Origin: Bordetella parapertussis
Lineage (GTDB): Bacteria; Bacteroidota; Bacteroidia; Chitinophagales; Chitinophagaceae
DNA length: 64,000 nt
Assembly (NCBI GenBank): GCA_943331005.2
Contig: CALQJX020000009.1
Location: 1-64,000 of the forward strand
Direction: 5' to 3'
In this document: positions 1-8,037 of the stretch, piece after piece
Layout: each line of letters starts with the position of its first letter
How positions within the stretch are numbered: position 1 is the first letter of the stretch
Made by a program: the position numbers and the translations under genes
Notes under the pieces: model-generated
Seen by the model: the letters and a program-made list of their open reading frames with translations, nothing else
The model's database searches: none
Told to the model about the DNA's origin: nothing

Positions 1-96
1 TCCACGGCGTTGTGGACATGCATCCAGCGCGCGGGATTTCGATTTCGTCCGTATCTGTTCACGGCCTTTACGTACTAATTGCTGTATTGTAGGCAT
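1..96 (-). CDS. rpsL: 30S ribosomal protein S12, N-terminal part (runs off the window)
   Basis: The reverse strand from the ATG at 94-96 reads [16 protein letters not shown] and continues open to the window edge, 32 codons in all. This is the near-invariant N-terminus of ribosomal protein S12, a 30S subunit protein at the decoding centre. The rest of the gene lies outside the window. A canonical Bacteroidota promoter sits upstream at 130-160, giving a leader of about 30 nt. In most bacteria rpsL heads the str operon (rpsL-rpsG-fusA), so those genes may follow beyond the left edge; that is expectation, not seen. Identification is secure because the peptide is so conserved. Confidence 0.95.
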   Translation of the reverse strand, partial: MPTIQQLVRKGREQIRTKSKSRALDACPQRRG

Positions 97-357
97 TGCT
101 TACGTTAGTAATATAATTAAAATGGAGTGCAAAGGTAAGGCAAATAATTTATTATTCAAAAAAGTATCAGAATATTTATTGCCTTCTTTTTCTTTTCTAT
201 GCACAAATGTAAAAAAACGAAAATAACCACCCAAAGATTTTTTACAAAACTTAGTGTTAATATGTGTATAAGCCCGTGTTTACAGTATAAACTGTATCTA
301 TTTTCCGCTACTTTTGTTACAGAGTCTATTCTAATATAAAAGAAAACAGTTGCACCT
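97..357. other. divergent intergenic region rpsL / tonB-like gene
   Basis: AT-rich spacer between two divergently transcribed genes. It contains the rpsL promoter (130-160) and, on the plus strand, a TACTTTTG box at 309-316, 41 nt before the start at 358. That box has no clear TTTG partner upstream. I see no further gene: the open frame on the minus strand here has no recognisable protein features and crosses the start of the neighbouring gene. Confidence 0.6.
130..160 (-). promoter_or_regulatory. rpsL promoter, Bacteroidota type
   Basis: On the minus strand TTTG (160-157) is followed after 19 nt by TACCTTTG (137-130). This matches the Bacteroidota sigma-ABfr consensus TTTG-N19-21-TAnnTTTG. 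It lies about 34 nt before the rpsL start codon. Confidence 0.8.
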
Positions 358-1161
358 ATGGTAGCACTACAGCAGGAAAAAAGACCATTAATTAATAATA
401 AAGCTTTGGCTTGGACCATAATTGTTCATGCATTGCTCCTGCTTCTTTTCATTTTTCTCAGCTATTCTGTTCCTCACACCAACATAACTGATGCAGGTGG
501 TGGCATGGAAGTGAATTTGGGCACCAGCGAAGACGGCAGCGGAACAGACCAACCAATGTCAAAAAATGACCCTTCAGAATTCAAAGCTTCTGTAGTTTAT
601 AAAAGCGTAGCAGTAAAAAGCAGCGTTCCGCAGGACATCTACCGCAGTACTGAAGCAGATGCCCCAATAATAAACAACTCCAGCAAAAAGAACGGTCACG
701 AAGATGCTACCGAAAAAGGTAAGCCTCAGCCCAGCCCACGTTATACTTACCCCGGCGAAACCGGAAAAGGAGGCAATAGTGCACAGCAGGATATGGCCGG
801 TAAGGGCGAAGGCAATACTACAGGCCCGGGCGACCGCGGCGTACCCGGAGGAACGCCCGGTGCAGAGAACTATACCGGCACACCCGGCAACGGTACCGGC
901 GGCATAGGGCATACGCTTTCGGGCAGACACATATCTCCAGATAAATTTGAAGCGGAATTTCATGAAAGCGGCAAAGTAGTGATACATGTCACCGTAGACA
1001 GAAATGGAAATATTGTAAGTAAAAGAGTAAAAAGTTCTTCAGGTCCTAACCTTACTAAGATCGCTCTGGATAAATTGAACTCAGCCAGATTCAGCAAAAG
1101 CGACGGCCCCGAACCTCAGCAATTTGGTGATGTCACCATTATCTTCAAAACGCGCCATTAA
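358..1161 (+). CDS. TonB-like energy transducer protein
   Basis: A 267-residue protein with the layout of TonB/TolA family transducers. A short cytoplasmic N-terminus is followed by one membrane segment (about residues 17-38), then a low-complexity stretch rich in Gly, Pro and Thr (about 95-185) that would span the periplasm, and a compact C-terminal domain (about 195-267). The C-terminal domain has the pattern of TonB C-termini, with VTVDRNGNIV followed by a strand ending in FKTRH. TonB proteins pass energy from ExbB/ExbD to outer-membrane receptors; exbD and exbB lie 1.4 kb away on the opposite strand. folC starts 6 nt downstream, so the two are probably cotranscribed. The low-complexity linker is Gly-rich rather than the usual Pro-Lys/Pro-Glu, so a TolA-like role is an alternative. 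Confidence 0.75.
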   Translation: MVALQQEKRPLINNKALAWTIIVHALLLLLFIFLSYSVPHTNITDAGGGMEVNLGTSEDGSGTDQPMSKNDPSEFKASVVYKSVAVKSSVPQDIYRSTEADAPIINNSSKKNGHEDATEKGKPQPSPRYTYPGETGKGGNSAQQDMAGKGEGNTTGPGDRGVPGGTPGAENYTGTPGNGTGGIGHTLSGRHISPDKFEAEFHESGKVVIHVTVDRNGNIVSKRVKSSSGPNLTKIALDKLNSARFSKSDGPEPQQFGDVTIIFKTRH

Positions 1162-1167
1162 TATATT

Positions 1168-2493
1168 ATGGGCACTACCCCAACCTACCAGCATACTTTA
1201 GACTATTTATACGAACGCCTGCCCATGTTTTCCCGCATTGGCAAAGCAGCTCTAAAACCGGATCTGACCAACACATTAAAACTGTGTAGTGCTTTGGGTG
1301 ATCCCCAAAACAAGTTCAGATCCATACATATAGCAGGTACTAACGGCAAGGGCAGCGTAAGCCACGGTCTGGCTGCAACGCTGCAAACAGGTGGCCACAA
1401 AACAGGTTTATACACCTCTCCGCATCTGGTAGATTTCAGAGAGCGTATACGCATCAACGGTATACCCGTGAGCAAAGAATGGGTGGTTTCTTTTGTAGAA
1501 AAGATCAAAGACAAAATTGAAGAGATACAACCTTCCTTTTTCGAGATAACGGTGGCTATGGCTTTCGATTTTTTTGCCGAGCAAAATGTAGATATAGCAG
1601 TAATAGAAACAGGTCTTGGTGGCAGACTCGACAGTACCAACATCATCACACCTCTCCTCTCTGTAATTACCAATATCAGCTACGACCATAAAGACCTTTT
1701 AGGCAACACATTGGCAGAGATAGCCAATGAGAAAGCCGGCATCATAAAACCTGGAATCCCCGTAGTGATAGGTGAACAAAACCCCGAAACTGAAAGGGTA
1801 TTTTTCGAACATTCTGTACATAAACACAGCACCATACATTATGCCGATTCTCTGTGGGGTATGGTGCGTGTGAAACAAGACAACAAATACCAATACTTCA
1901 AAGCAGTAAACAATGCCAGGTTGCAGATGCACGACCTTCAGACCGACCTGAAAGGCAACTATCAGCAGCACAACATTAAAACCATACTCACCGTTGCTGA
2001 AATATTATCCCACCTCGGCTTCAGAACCAGCGTAACTAATACGATTGCAGCTTTGGCCCACGTGAAGGAAGCAACTGGTCTTCGTGGACGTTGGGACCAA
2101 TTACAGACAGATCCGCTCATCATTTGCGATGTAGCACACAATCCGGCAGGTTTGCAGGAAGTACTTACTCAGTTCAGCAACACCGCACCAAAAGGCAACA
2201 AGCATATAGTGCTTGGTTTTGTAAGCGACAAAGATGTGGAGGCAGCTCTTCTGCTCTTCCCGAAAGATGTCACTTACTACTTCACCAATGCTGCCATACA
2301 GCGAGCGTTACCGGCAGCCGGACTGAAAGCGATCGCTGAACGCGTGGGTCTGACTGGTAATACTTATCCTGATGTAGCTTCTGCTTTAGCAGCAGCAAAA
2401 CAGCAAATGCAGCCCGATGATGTATTGCTCATAACAGGTAGTTTCTTTATTGTTGGTGAGGCTATAGAAGCAATAGAAAAGGTTACAGTATAG
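1168..2493 (+). CDS. folC: bifunctional folylpolyglutamate synthase / dihydrofolate synthase
   Basis: FolC is a cytoplasmic Mur-ligase-family enzyme that adds L-glutamate to dihydropteroate and to folates using ATP. The 441-residue length is normal. Visible signatures are the ATP-binding loop AGTNGKGS at residues 56-63, the following TSPHL motif about 20 residues later, the ETGLGGRLDSTN segment in the central domain, and DVAHNP around residue 321 in the C-terminal domain. It follows the TonB-like gene by 6 nt. A 9-bp palindrome overlaps its stop codon and probably ends transcription against the convergent exbD. Confidence 0.93.
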   Translation: MGTTPTYQHTLDYLYERLPMFSRIGKAALKPDLTNTLKLCSALGDPQNKFRSIHIAGTNGKGSVSHGLAATLQTGGHKTGLYTSPHLVDFRERIRINGIPVSKEWVVSFVEKIKDKIEEIQPSFFEITVAMAFDFFAEQNVDIAVIETGLGGRLDSTNIITPLLSVITNISYDHKDLLGNTLAEIANEKAGIIKPGIPVVIGEQNPETERVFFEHSVHKHSTIHYADSLWGMVRVKQDNKYQYFKAVNNARLQMHDLQTDLKGNYQQHNIKTILTVAEILSHLGFRTSVTNTIAALAHVKEATGLRGRWDQLQTDPLIICDVAHNPAGLQEVLTQFSNTAPKGNKHIVLGFVSDKDVEAALLLFPKDVTYYFTNAAIQRALPAAGLKAIAERVGLTGNTYPDVASALAAAKQQMQPDDVLLITGSFFIVGEAIEAIEKVTV

Positions 2494-2503
2494 CACTGTA
2501 ACC
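2481..2503. terminator. bidirectional hairpin overlapping the folC stop
   Basis: GGTTACAGT (2481-2489), loop of 5, ACTGTAACC (2495-2503). The stop codon of folC lies in the loop and 3' arm. It separates the convergent folC and exbD genes. Confidence 0.6.
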
Positions 2504-2533
2504 TTCGCAATGTTTTTCAATTAAGAATATTGT

Positions 2534-2938
2534 TTAGCGGCTGTTGTTATCCACTGCCAATACGGTGCGCAATTGGAGCTCATGTGCAGCACGCATTATG
2601 GCAACAATATTGTCAGCTGTAGCCAGTTTATCTGCATTGATGACAACAGTTGGTTCCGCATCCTGAGACTTGCCTATTGCGGCGGCAATATAAGGTCTTA
2701 AAGAATCTACAGGCACAGACTGAGTGCCTACAAAAAACTCCTGTTTATCGTTTACAGAAACAACTACTGTCTGCTTGGCCTTAGTATCACTTTTCGCTTT
2801 TGGTATACTCAGCTTCACCACATTCGGATTAGCCAATGTAGATATGATAAGGAAAAACAGCAGCAGAATGAACAGTATGTCGTTCAGTGCCGATGAATGT
2901 CCCTGCGGATCGTGAGCCTGGCGTCTTTTTATGTTCAT
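2534..2938 (-). CDS. exbD: ExbD/TolR family biopolymer transport protein
   Basis: A 134-residue inner-membrane protein of the ExbD/TolR family, which with ExbB/TolQ forms a proton-driven motor that energises TonB- or Tol-type transducers. A short N-terminus leads into a single membrane helix (about 20-37) beginning with Asp20, the position of the essential proton-carrying Asp of the family (NDILFILLLFFLI). A periplasmic domain follows, ending in ADKLATADNIVAIMRAAHE-type sequence typical of ExbD. The exbB gene is 19 nt upstream on the same strand, so the two form an operon. ExbD and TolR cannot be told apart from sequence alone here; the TonB-like neighbour favours ExbD. Confidence 0.88.
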   Translation of the reverse strand: MNIKRRQAHDPQGHSSALNDILFILLLFFLIISTLANPNVVKLSIPKAKSDTKAKQTVVVSVNDKQEFFVGTQSVPVDSLRPYIAAAIGKSQDAEPTVVINADKLATADNIVAIMRAAHELQLRTVLAVDNNSR

Positions 2939-2957
2939 CTTCCCCGTGTGGTTTGGA

Positions 2958-3644
2958 TTACTGTAAATTGTCTAAAAATTCAGCTGATGCAGATTCTATG
3001 CGATTCACTGCCTTGTTGATCTGTGCATTCAGGTAAGCATATCCAACATAGGAAAGCAGGCCGATGATAAGGCCGACTGCAGAAGTAACCATCTTGGTGT
3101 AAATACCACCGGCAATGGTCTCCAGAGAAAAGCCCTGATGCTGCACATTGAAGAACAAAATGATCATACCTGCTATGGTACCCAGAAACCCGAATATAGG
3201 AGCGATACCTGATATGGTAGATAGAATAGAAACATTCTTTTCCAGCTTGTATACTTCCAGTTTACCGGTGTTCTCCATAGATTTTTCTATATAATCGACC
3301 GGCTTACCCAGACGGCTCACACCTTTCTCCAGCACACGTGCAACCGGTGTGTTGTTTGCCCTGCAGGCCGACAGTGCCGATGTGGGATTACCTGTATCTA
3401 TGGCCTGCTGAATTCTAACCAGCAAGGTAGGATCTACTGCAGCCGCCTTCCTGATGGTCATCAGGCGCTCTACAAAAACATATACCATGATAACAGAGCA
3501 TAACAATAATGGTATCATCAGGGCTCCTCCCTCCTGCAGTAGGTTGAACAAAGAGATCTTTTCTGCAGAAGCAACAGCAGCGGCATCTGCAACAGTTTTC
3601 ACTGCAGTATCAGCCTGTAGCAATAAAACGGATAGTAAATTCAT
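2958..3644 (-). CDS. exbB: MotA/TolQ/ExbB family proton channel protein
   Basis: ExbB/TolQ-type inner-membrane channel subunit that works with ExbD. I place the start at the ATG at 3644 (228 residues, MNLLSVLLLQ). The frame is open to 3731, but a TACATTTG promoter box at 3664-3671 lies inside that extension, and starts of this form are usual in related Bacteroidota. Three membrane segments are visible, including the conserved second and third helices with TISGIAPIFGFLGTIAGMI and the TSAVGLIIGLLSYVGYAYL stretch that line the channel. It is followed by exbD. It probably powers the TonB-like protein coded at 358-1161. Confidence 0.88.
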   Translation of the reverse strand: MNLLSVLLLQADTAVKTVADAAAVASAEKISLFNLLQEGGALMIPLLLCSVIMVYVFVERLMTIRKAAAVDPTLLVRIQQAIDTGNPTSALSACRANNTPVARVLEKGVSRLGKPVDYIEKSMENTGKLEVYKLEKNVSILSTISGIAPIFGFLGTIAGMIILFFNVQHQGFSLETIAGGIYTKMVTSAVGLIIGLLSYVGYAYLNAQINKAVNRIESASAEFLDNLQ

Positions 3645-3663
3645 GCGCAGTATTTGTACCAGA

Positions 3664-3671
3664 CAAATGTA
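3664..3671 (-). promoter_or_regulatory. -7 box of the exbB-exbD promoter
   Basis: TACATTTG on the minus strand, 19 nt before the ATG at 3644. No clear -33 TTTG is seen. It supports the shorter exbB reading. Confidence 0.5.
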
Positions 3672-3755
3672 ACTAAAAATAGGGTACACTATGTACCCCA
3701 TACCCTTTTGTAAATATTTTAACCATTTCACCCAAAAACGAAGGTTCAGGTGCTA

Positions 3756-4727
3756 TCAGGCACTCAAAACACGTATCATCTTCAGCACATCATCGCTAAT
3801 GGGGGCAGTTCCCTTAACTACACTGGCAAAAGGAGTAAAAACCACTTCCCCGTTCACCACCCCTGCCATGACCTGTGTTGTTCCCTCCAACAGGGCATTT
3901 ACAGCTGCATGGCCCAACCTGCTGGCCAGTATCCTGTCTGCACAACTGGGCGAGCCTCCTCTTTGTATATGCCCCAGAATGCAACTACGCACATCCAATG
4001 CCGGGAAACGGGCTACTATACTATCCTGCACTTCCTTTGCACCGCCAAAATCATCACCCTCGGCAACCACAATTATGTGTACCGACTTCTTCCTGCGTTC
4101 ATCGGCCTCTATCCGGCATAGCACATCATTAATCTCCGTAAGTGTTTCAGGGATAAGAATGTCTTCTGCACCACAGGCTATGCCGCTATGCAGTGCTATG
4201 TAGCCGGCATCGCGGCCCATCAGTTCTACAATAAACAATCTGTCATGTGCTTCAGCGGTATCCCGTATCTTATCTATGGCCGACACGGCAGTATTTACAG
4301 CAGTATCAAACCCTATAGTGAAGTCTGACCCTGAAAGATCTTTATCAATTGTACCCGGCAAACCCACTGCCGGTATAGTGTGCCTGTTGAAGAAATTCAC
4401 TGCTCCCCTGAAGGTACCATCACCCCCTATCAGTACGAGCCCTTCGATACCATGTTTTTTCAGTTGTGCATATGCTTTATCCATACCCTCTTCGGTCATG
4501 AATTGCTTGCTGCGCGCAGTTTTCAGTATGGTACCGCCCCGCTGAATAATATTTGAAACATCAGTGGTCTGCATCCTGAAAATATCGCCCTCTATCATAC
4601 CCTGATACCCCCTTCTGACTCCATATACATCCAACCCATGATATATGCCCGTCCGTACTACCGCTCTGATAGCCGCATTCATACCCGGACTATCGCCTCC
4701 GGAGGTCAATATGCCAATGTTTCTCAT
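3756..4727 (-). CDS. pfkA: ATP-dependent 6-phosphofructokinase
   Basis: PfkA phosphorylates fructose 6-phosphate to fructose 1,6-bisphosphate, the committed step of glycolysis, in the cytoplasm. The 323-residue length matches bacterial ATP-PFK. Motifs seen: GILTSGGDSPGMNAAIR at the N-terminus, GGDGTFRG for ATP/Mg binding, PGTIDKDL with the catalytic Asp, MGRDAGYIAL, and HIQRGGSPSCADR near the C-terminus. The Gly at the second GGDGT position predicts ATP rather than pyrophosphate as phosphate donor, following the known PFK rule. It stands alone on the minus strand, upstream of and divergent from guaB. Confidence 0.95.
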   Translation of the reverse strand: MRNIGILTSGGDSPGMNAAIRAVVRTGIYHGLDVYGVRRGYQGMIEGDIFRMQTTDVSNIIQRGGTILKTARSKQFMTEEGMDKAYAQLKKHGIEGLVLIGGDGTFRGAVNFFNRHTIPAVGLPGTIDKDLSGSDFTIGFDTAVNTAVSAIDKIRDTAEAHDRLFIVELMGRDAGYIALHSGIACGAEDILIPETLTEINDVLCRIEADERRKKSVHIIVVAEGDDFGGAKEVQDSIVARFPALDVRSCILGHIQRGGSPSCADRILASRLGHAAVNALLEGTTQVMAGVVNGEVVFTPFASVVKGTAPISDDVLKMIRVLSA

Positions 4728-4812
4728 CTTTTTAATTTATAACACAAATTACACCCAATGCAGCAAACCCAAAAACCGGAAAACTAAAAATAACGTTATT
4801 TAGTTCCGGCGT

Positions 4813-4843
4813 TTTGTCATTTTCATAAATGCACTTATCTTTG
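4813..4843 (+). promoter_or_regulatory. guaB promoter, Bacteroidota type
   Basis: TTTG (4813-4816), 19 nt, TATCTTTG (4836-4843): an exact match to the Bacteroidota consensus. The box ends only 3 nt before the ATG at 4847, so the transcript should have almost no leader. It also excludes the upstream in-frame ATG at 4829. Confidence 0.8.
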
Positions 4844-4846
4844 CAC

Positions 4847-6316
4847 ATGGCAATAAAATCTAAGTTCTACGGCGAAGGCCTCACGTTCGATGACGTCCTA
4901 CTCATGCCGGCTTACTCCGAAGTACTCCCTCGCGAGGTAAGTATAGTCACCAATCTTACTAAAGACATCCGTATCAACATGCCCATGGTCTCTGCAGCTA
5001 TGGATACTGTTACTGAATATCCGCTGGCAATTGCCCTTTCGCGTGAAGGAGGTATTGGCATCCTTCACAAGAATATGAGCATAGAGCGCCAGGCCGAACA
5101 GGTTCGTAAGGTAAAACGCTCGGAAAACGGGCTTATACTCGACCCCATAACCCTGAAACCAGATGCAACTGTAGCCGATGCACTGAAAATAATGAAGGAA
5201 AACCGCATTGGTGGTATTCCTATTGTAGATAACAACAATCTGCTTGTAGGTATGCTCACCAACCGCGACCTCCGTTTCGAAAAGAACAACAGAAAGAAGG
5301 TTAGTGAAGTAATGACAAAAGAGCGTCTGGTAACTGCCCCGCTCGGCACAGACATGTTGAAGGCTGAACGTATACTGGAGCAATACAAAATAGAAAAACT
5401 ACCCATCGTTGACAAAAAAGGTAAACTTATAGGCCTAATTACATTCCGCGATACCTTACAGCTGAAAAGCCATCCGAATGCCAGCAAAGACAGCATGGGC
5501 CGTCTGGTAGCCGGTGCAGCAATCGGCATTACTGCAGATATTCTGGAAAGGGTTGAAGCACTAAAACATGCCGGAGTAGATGTAATAACGCTCGATAGCG
5601 CTCATGGTCACTCCAAAGGTGTTATTGATGCCGTCAAGAATGTAAAAAAAGTATTTAAAACGCTTCCAATTATTGCCGGAAACGTAGCCACTGCCGCTGG
5701 CGCGAAAGCACTTGCAGCTGCAGGTGCAGATGCCGTAAAGGTAGGCGTTGGACCTGGCTCTATCTGCACTACCCGTGTAGTTACAGGTGCTGGTGCACCT
5801 CAGCTCACCGCTATTATGGAAGCTGCTGCTGCACTGAAAAAAACAGGTGTTCCAGTAATTGCCGATGGCGGCATCCGCTATACCGGAGATATGGTAAAAG
5901 CAATTGCCGCTGGCGCATCCTGCGTCATGGCAGGCTCCATATTTGCAGGCACAGAAGAAAGCCCGGGCGAAACCATCATTTATGAAGGCCGTAAGTTCAA
6001 ATCTTACCGAGGCATGGGTTCTGTAGAAGCAATGCAGGAGGGTTCTAAAGACCGCTACTTCCAGGATATGGAAGCGGATATTAAGAAACTGGTTCCGGAA
6101 GGCATTGTTGGTCGCGTACCATACAAAGGACAGCTGAGCGAAGTAGTGCAGCAGTTTGTAGGCGGCCTGCGCGCAGGCATGGGCTACTGTGGCGCAAAAG
6201 ATATTGCCACTCTGCAAAACAACTCACAGTTTGTAAGGATCACTCCGGCAAGTATGGCCGAAAGCCATCCGCACGATGTGGTGATCACTAAAGAAGCACC
6301 AAATTACAGCAGGTAA
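4847..6316 (+). CDS. guaB: IMP dehydrogenase
   Basis: GuaB oxidises IMP to XMP with NAD+, the first committed step of GMP synthesis. From the ATG at 4847 the product has 489 residues, starting [18 protein letters not shown]. The frame also contains an ATG at 4829, but the promoter lies over it. Domain order is normal: a catalytic (beta/alpha)8 barrel interrupted by a pair of CBS domains (about residues 95-205), with the catalytic Cys in [11 protein letters not shown], the loop [15 protein letters not shown] and the flap around SYRGMGS. A strong terminator follows. The start is likely to be read from a nearly leaderless mRNA. Confidence 0.95.
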   Translation: MAIKSKFYGEGLTFDDVLLMPAYSEVLPREVSIVTNLTKDIRINMPMVSAAMDTVTEYPLAIALSREGGIGILHKNMSIERQAEQVRKVKRSENGLILDPITLKPDATVADALKIMKENRIGGIPIVDNNNLLVGMLTNRDLRFEKNNRKKVSEVMTKERLVTAPLGTDMLKAERILEQYKIEKLPIVDKKGKLIGLITFRDTLQLKSHPNASKDSMGRLVAGAAIGITADILERVEALKHAGVDVITLDSAHGHSKGVIDAVKNVKKVFKTLPIIAGNVATAAGAKALAAAGADAVKVGVGPGSICTTRVVTGAGAPQLTAIMEAAAALKKTGVPVIADGGIRYTGDMVKAIAAGASCVMAGSIFAGTEESPGETIIYEGRKFKSYRGMGSVEAMQEGSKDRYFQDMEADIKKLVPEGIVGRVPYKGQLSEVVQQFVGGLRAGMGYCGAKDIATLQNNSQFVRITPASMAESHPHDVVITKEAPNYSR

Positions 6317-6343
6317 ACTGCTCAAAAACATAGATCATTGCCT

Positions 6344-6375
6344 GAAGCACCGGTACTTTACCGGTGCTTCTTTTT
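6344..6375 (+). terminator. rho-independent terminator of guaB
   Basis: GAAGCACCGGTA (6344-6355), loop ctt, TACCGGTGCTTC (6359-6370), then a run of T. A 12-bp perfect stem 28 nt after the stop codon. Confidence 0.9.
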
Positions 6376-6460
6376 ATTTTCATCACTGTCTCAAATAATT
6401 AAACTGCTCATTACTGTTCTTCCTTGTTTTTTGTACATTTAGTTTACTAATATCTAAACA

Positions 6461-7741
6461 ATGAACTTCTCCCGCAGAAACTTCCTGAGATCAGCATCGG
6501 TGCTGGCTGCTTTATCTCTTACCGAAATGCAATCTCTTGCCGCATCAGCTCAAATCCACAATGACGGAAAAGAAGTTGATGAAAGTGATGAACACTACTG
6601 GCAGAATGTTCGATTGATGTTCCCTTTAACAAAGGATCTTACCTACCTCAATAATGGCACTTTTGGCCCTTCGCCCTACCCTGTTATTGAAGCCGTAAAG
6701 AACGGTATGATGGAGAATGACATGAGGGGACAATATGGCAACTGGGACCCTACTGTGGCGAGACTGGCAAAATTTGTAGGCGCCAAAGACGATGAAATAG
6801 CACTAACACATAACGTTACAGAAGGCATCAATATAGGTTGTTGGGGCATACCACTGCAAAAAGGCGACGAGGTCATCATTACCACACATGAACATGTAGG
6901 CAATTCTCTGCCCTGGATGAACAGACAAAAGGTACATGGCATAGTTATAAAAACTTACACACCGGCTTCTACTGCGGCTGAAACGCTGAACATCATCAAC
7001 AGCCTCATCACCAAACGTACTAAAGCAATTGCCACACCTCACATACCCTGCACACAGGGGCAGATACTACCCATAAAAGAGATCTGCAAGCTAGCCCGCG
7101 ACAAGGGTATATTCTCCATAATTGATGGCGCTCATGGCCCGGGTATGATACCACTGGATCTTCATGATATGGGCTGCGACACCTATGCCAGTTGCTCACA
7201 CAAATGGATGCTGGGTCCAAAAGGTACCGGCTTCCTGTATGTACGCAAAGACTTCCAGGACACACTTCAGGCATTCAATGTAGGTGCCGGCGGCGACAAC
7301 GGAAAGTGGGATCTTATGAAAACACCTGTATTGACAGGTGATTATGTAGCAAGTGCTCACCGCTATTATGGCGGCACACAGTCTAACGGATTGTATGCAG
7401 GAGTGGTTGCAGCTATAGACTTTATTGAATCTATAGGAGCACAAAATGTTTATAACAGGCTGAAATACCTCGGCAAATACACACAGGATGGCCTGTTATC
7501 CTTTGGCGACAAAGTAGAACTACTCACTCCCACCGAAGAGAGCTCTCGCGGAGCGGTAAACGGATTCAGAATTAAGGGCATGGATTTCCAGAAATTCTAT
7601 GGCATGTGCGCAGATAAGAAAATGCGCATCAGAGCAGTACCAGAGAACGGACTTAACTCATTGAGGGTATCTACACACATTTACAACACCAAACAGGAAG
7701 TAGACATGTTTCTGGAGATCGTAAAAACAGCCGTCAGCTAA
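6461..7741 (+). CDS. Tat-exported class V aminotransferase (PLP fold type I)
   Basis: A 426-residue PLP enzyme of the class V aminotransferase / cysteine desulfurase-like family. The N-terminus MNFSRRNFLRSASVLAA carries the twin-arginine pattern SRRNFL followed by a hydrophobic stretch, so export folded through Tat to the periplasm is likely. The body shows YLNNGTFGPSP at the start of the fold, HNVTEGINIG for phosphate binding, DGAHGPG with the Asp that contacts the pyridine nitrogen, and SCSHKWMLGPKG where the Lys after SCSH binds PLP. Related exported enzymes include isopenicillin-N-epimerase-like proteins; the substrate cannot be read from sequence. It is monocistronic, with a terminator downstream. 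Confidence 0.85.
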   Translation: MNFSRRNFLRSASVLAALSLTEMQSLAASAQIHNDGKEVDESDEHYWQNVRLMFPLTKDLTYLNNGTFGPSPYPVIEAVKNGMMENDMRGQYGNWDPTVARLAKFVGAKDDEIALTHNVTEGINIGCWGIPLQKGDEVIITTHEHVGNSLPWMNRQKVHGIVIKTYTPASTAAETLNIINSLITKRTKAIATPHIPCTQGQILPIKEICKLARDKGIFSIIDGAHGPGMIPLDLHDMGCDTYASCSHKWMLGPKGTGFLYVRKDFQDTLQAFNVGAGGDNGKWDLMKTPVLTGDYVASAHRYYGGTQSNGLYAGVVAAIDFIESIGAQNVYNRLKYLGKYTQDGLLSFGDKVELLTPTEESSRGAVNGFRIKGMDFQKFYGMCADKKMRIRAVPENGLNSLRVSTHIYNTKQEVDMFLEIVKTAVS

Positions 7742-7747
7742 ATTATT

Positions 7748-7781
7748 TTTCCCTGCCTGATTAAATAATCGGGCAGGGAAA
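7748..7781 (+). terminator. terminator after the class V aminotransferase gene
   Basis: TTTCCCTGCCTGATT (7748-7762), loop of 4, AATCGGGCAGGGAAA (7767-7781): a 15-bp stem with one G-T pair, starting 7 nt after the stop. Confidence 0.85.
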
Positions 7782-8037
7782 TTTAATATAAAACCATCAA
7801 TAGGTTTTCAGAGAATGTCCGTGAAAATTGATTGCATTTTCGCTACTTTCTCATTCAAATTCAGTAAAATTTCTCTTCTAATCATTCTCTAGGTTAAACC
7901 GCAAATCTATATCTGGAAATTCACTTGCTCATGGAAGAAAATTAACAATGAATATCCAATCAATTAATTGATGTATTCGACTGTTGTCTGCAATATAGTC
8001 GGGCAAACCATTATCTTTATTTCTTTAAAGATAGGGT
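7782..8037. other. intergenic region before the DUF885 gene, with two palindromes
   Basis: No gene seen. A 14-bp perfect palindrome ATCAATTAATTGAT lies at 7959-7972. An 8-bp inverted repeat TATCTTTA / TAAAGATA (8012-8019 and 8026-8033) ends 4 nt before the ATG at 8038 and could form a hairpin at the start codon. Its 5' arm resembles an imperfect -7 box (TAnnTTTA). Confidence 0.45.

Noticed and set aside
156..419. 87-codon minus-strand frame upstream of the TonB-like gene
   Set aside because: It overlaps the TonB-like start, has no family features and crosses the rpsL promoter region.
3645..3731. N-terminal extension of exbB
   Set aside because: A -7 promoter box lies within it and the shorter start matches the usual form of the family.
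4829..4846. Upstream ATG for guaB
   Set aside because: It lies within the promoter, before the predicted transcript start.
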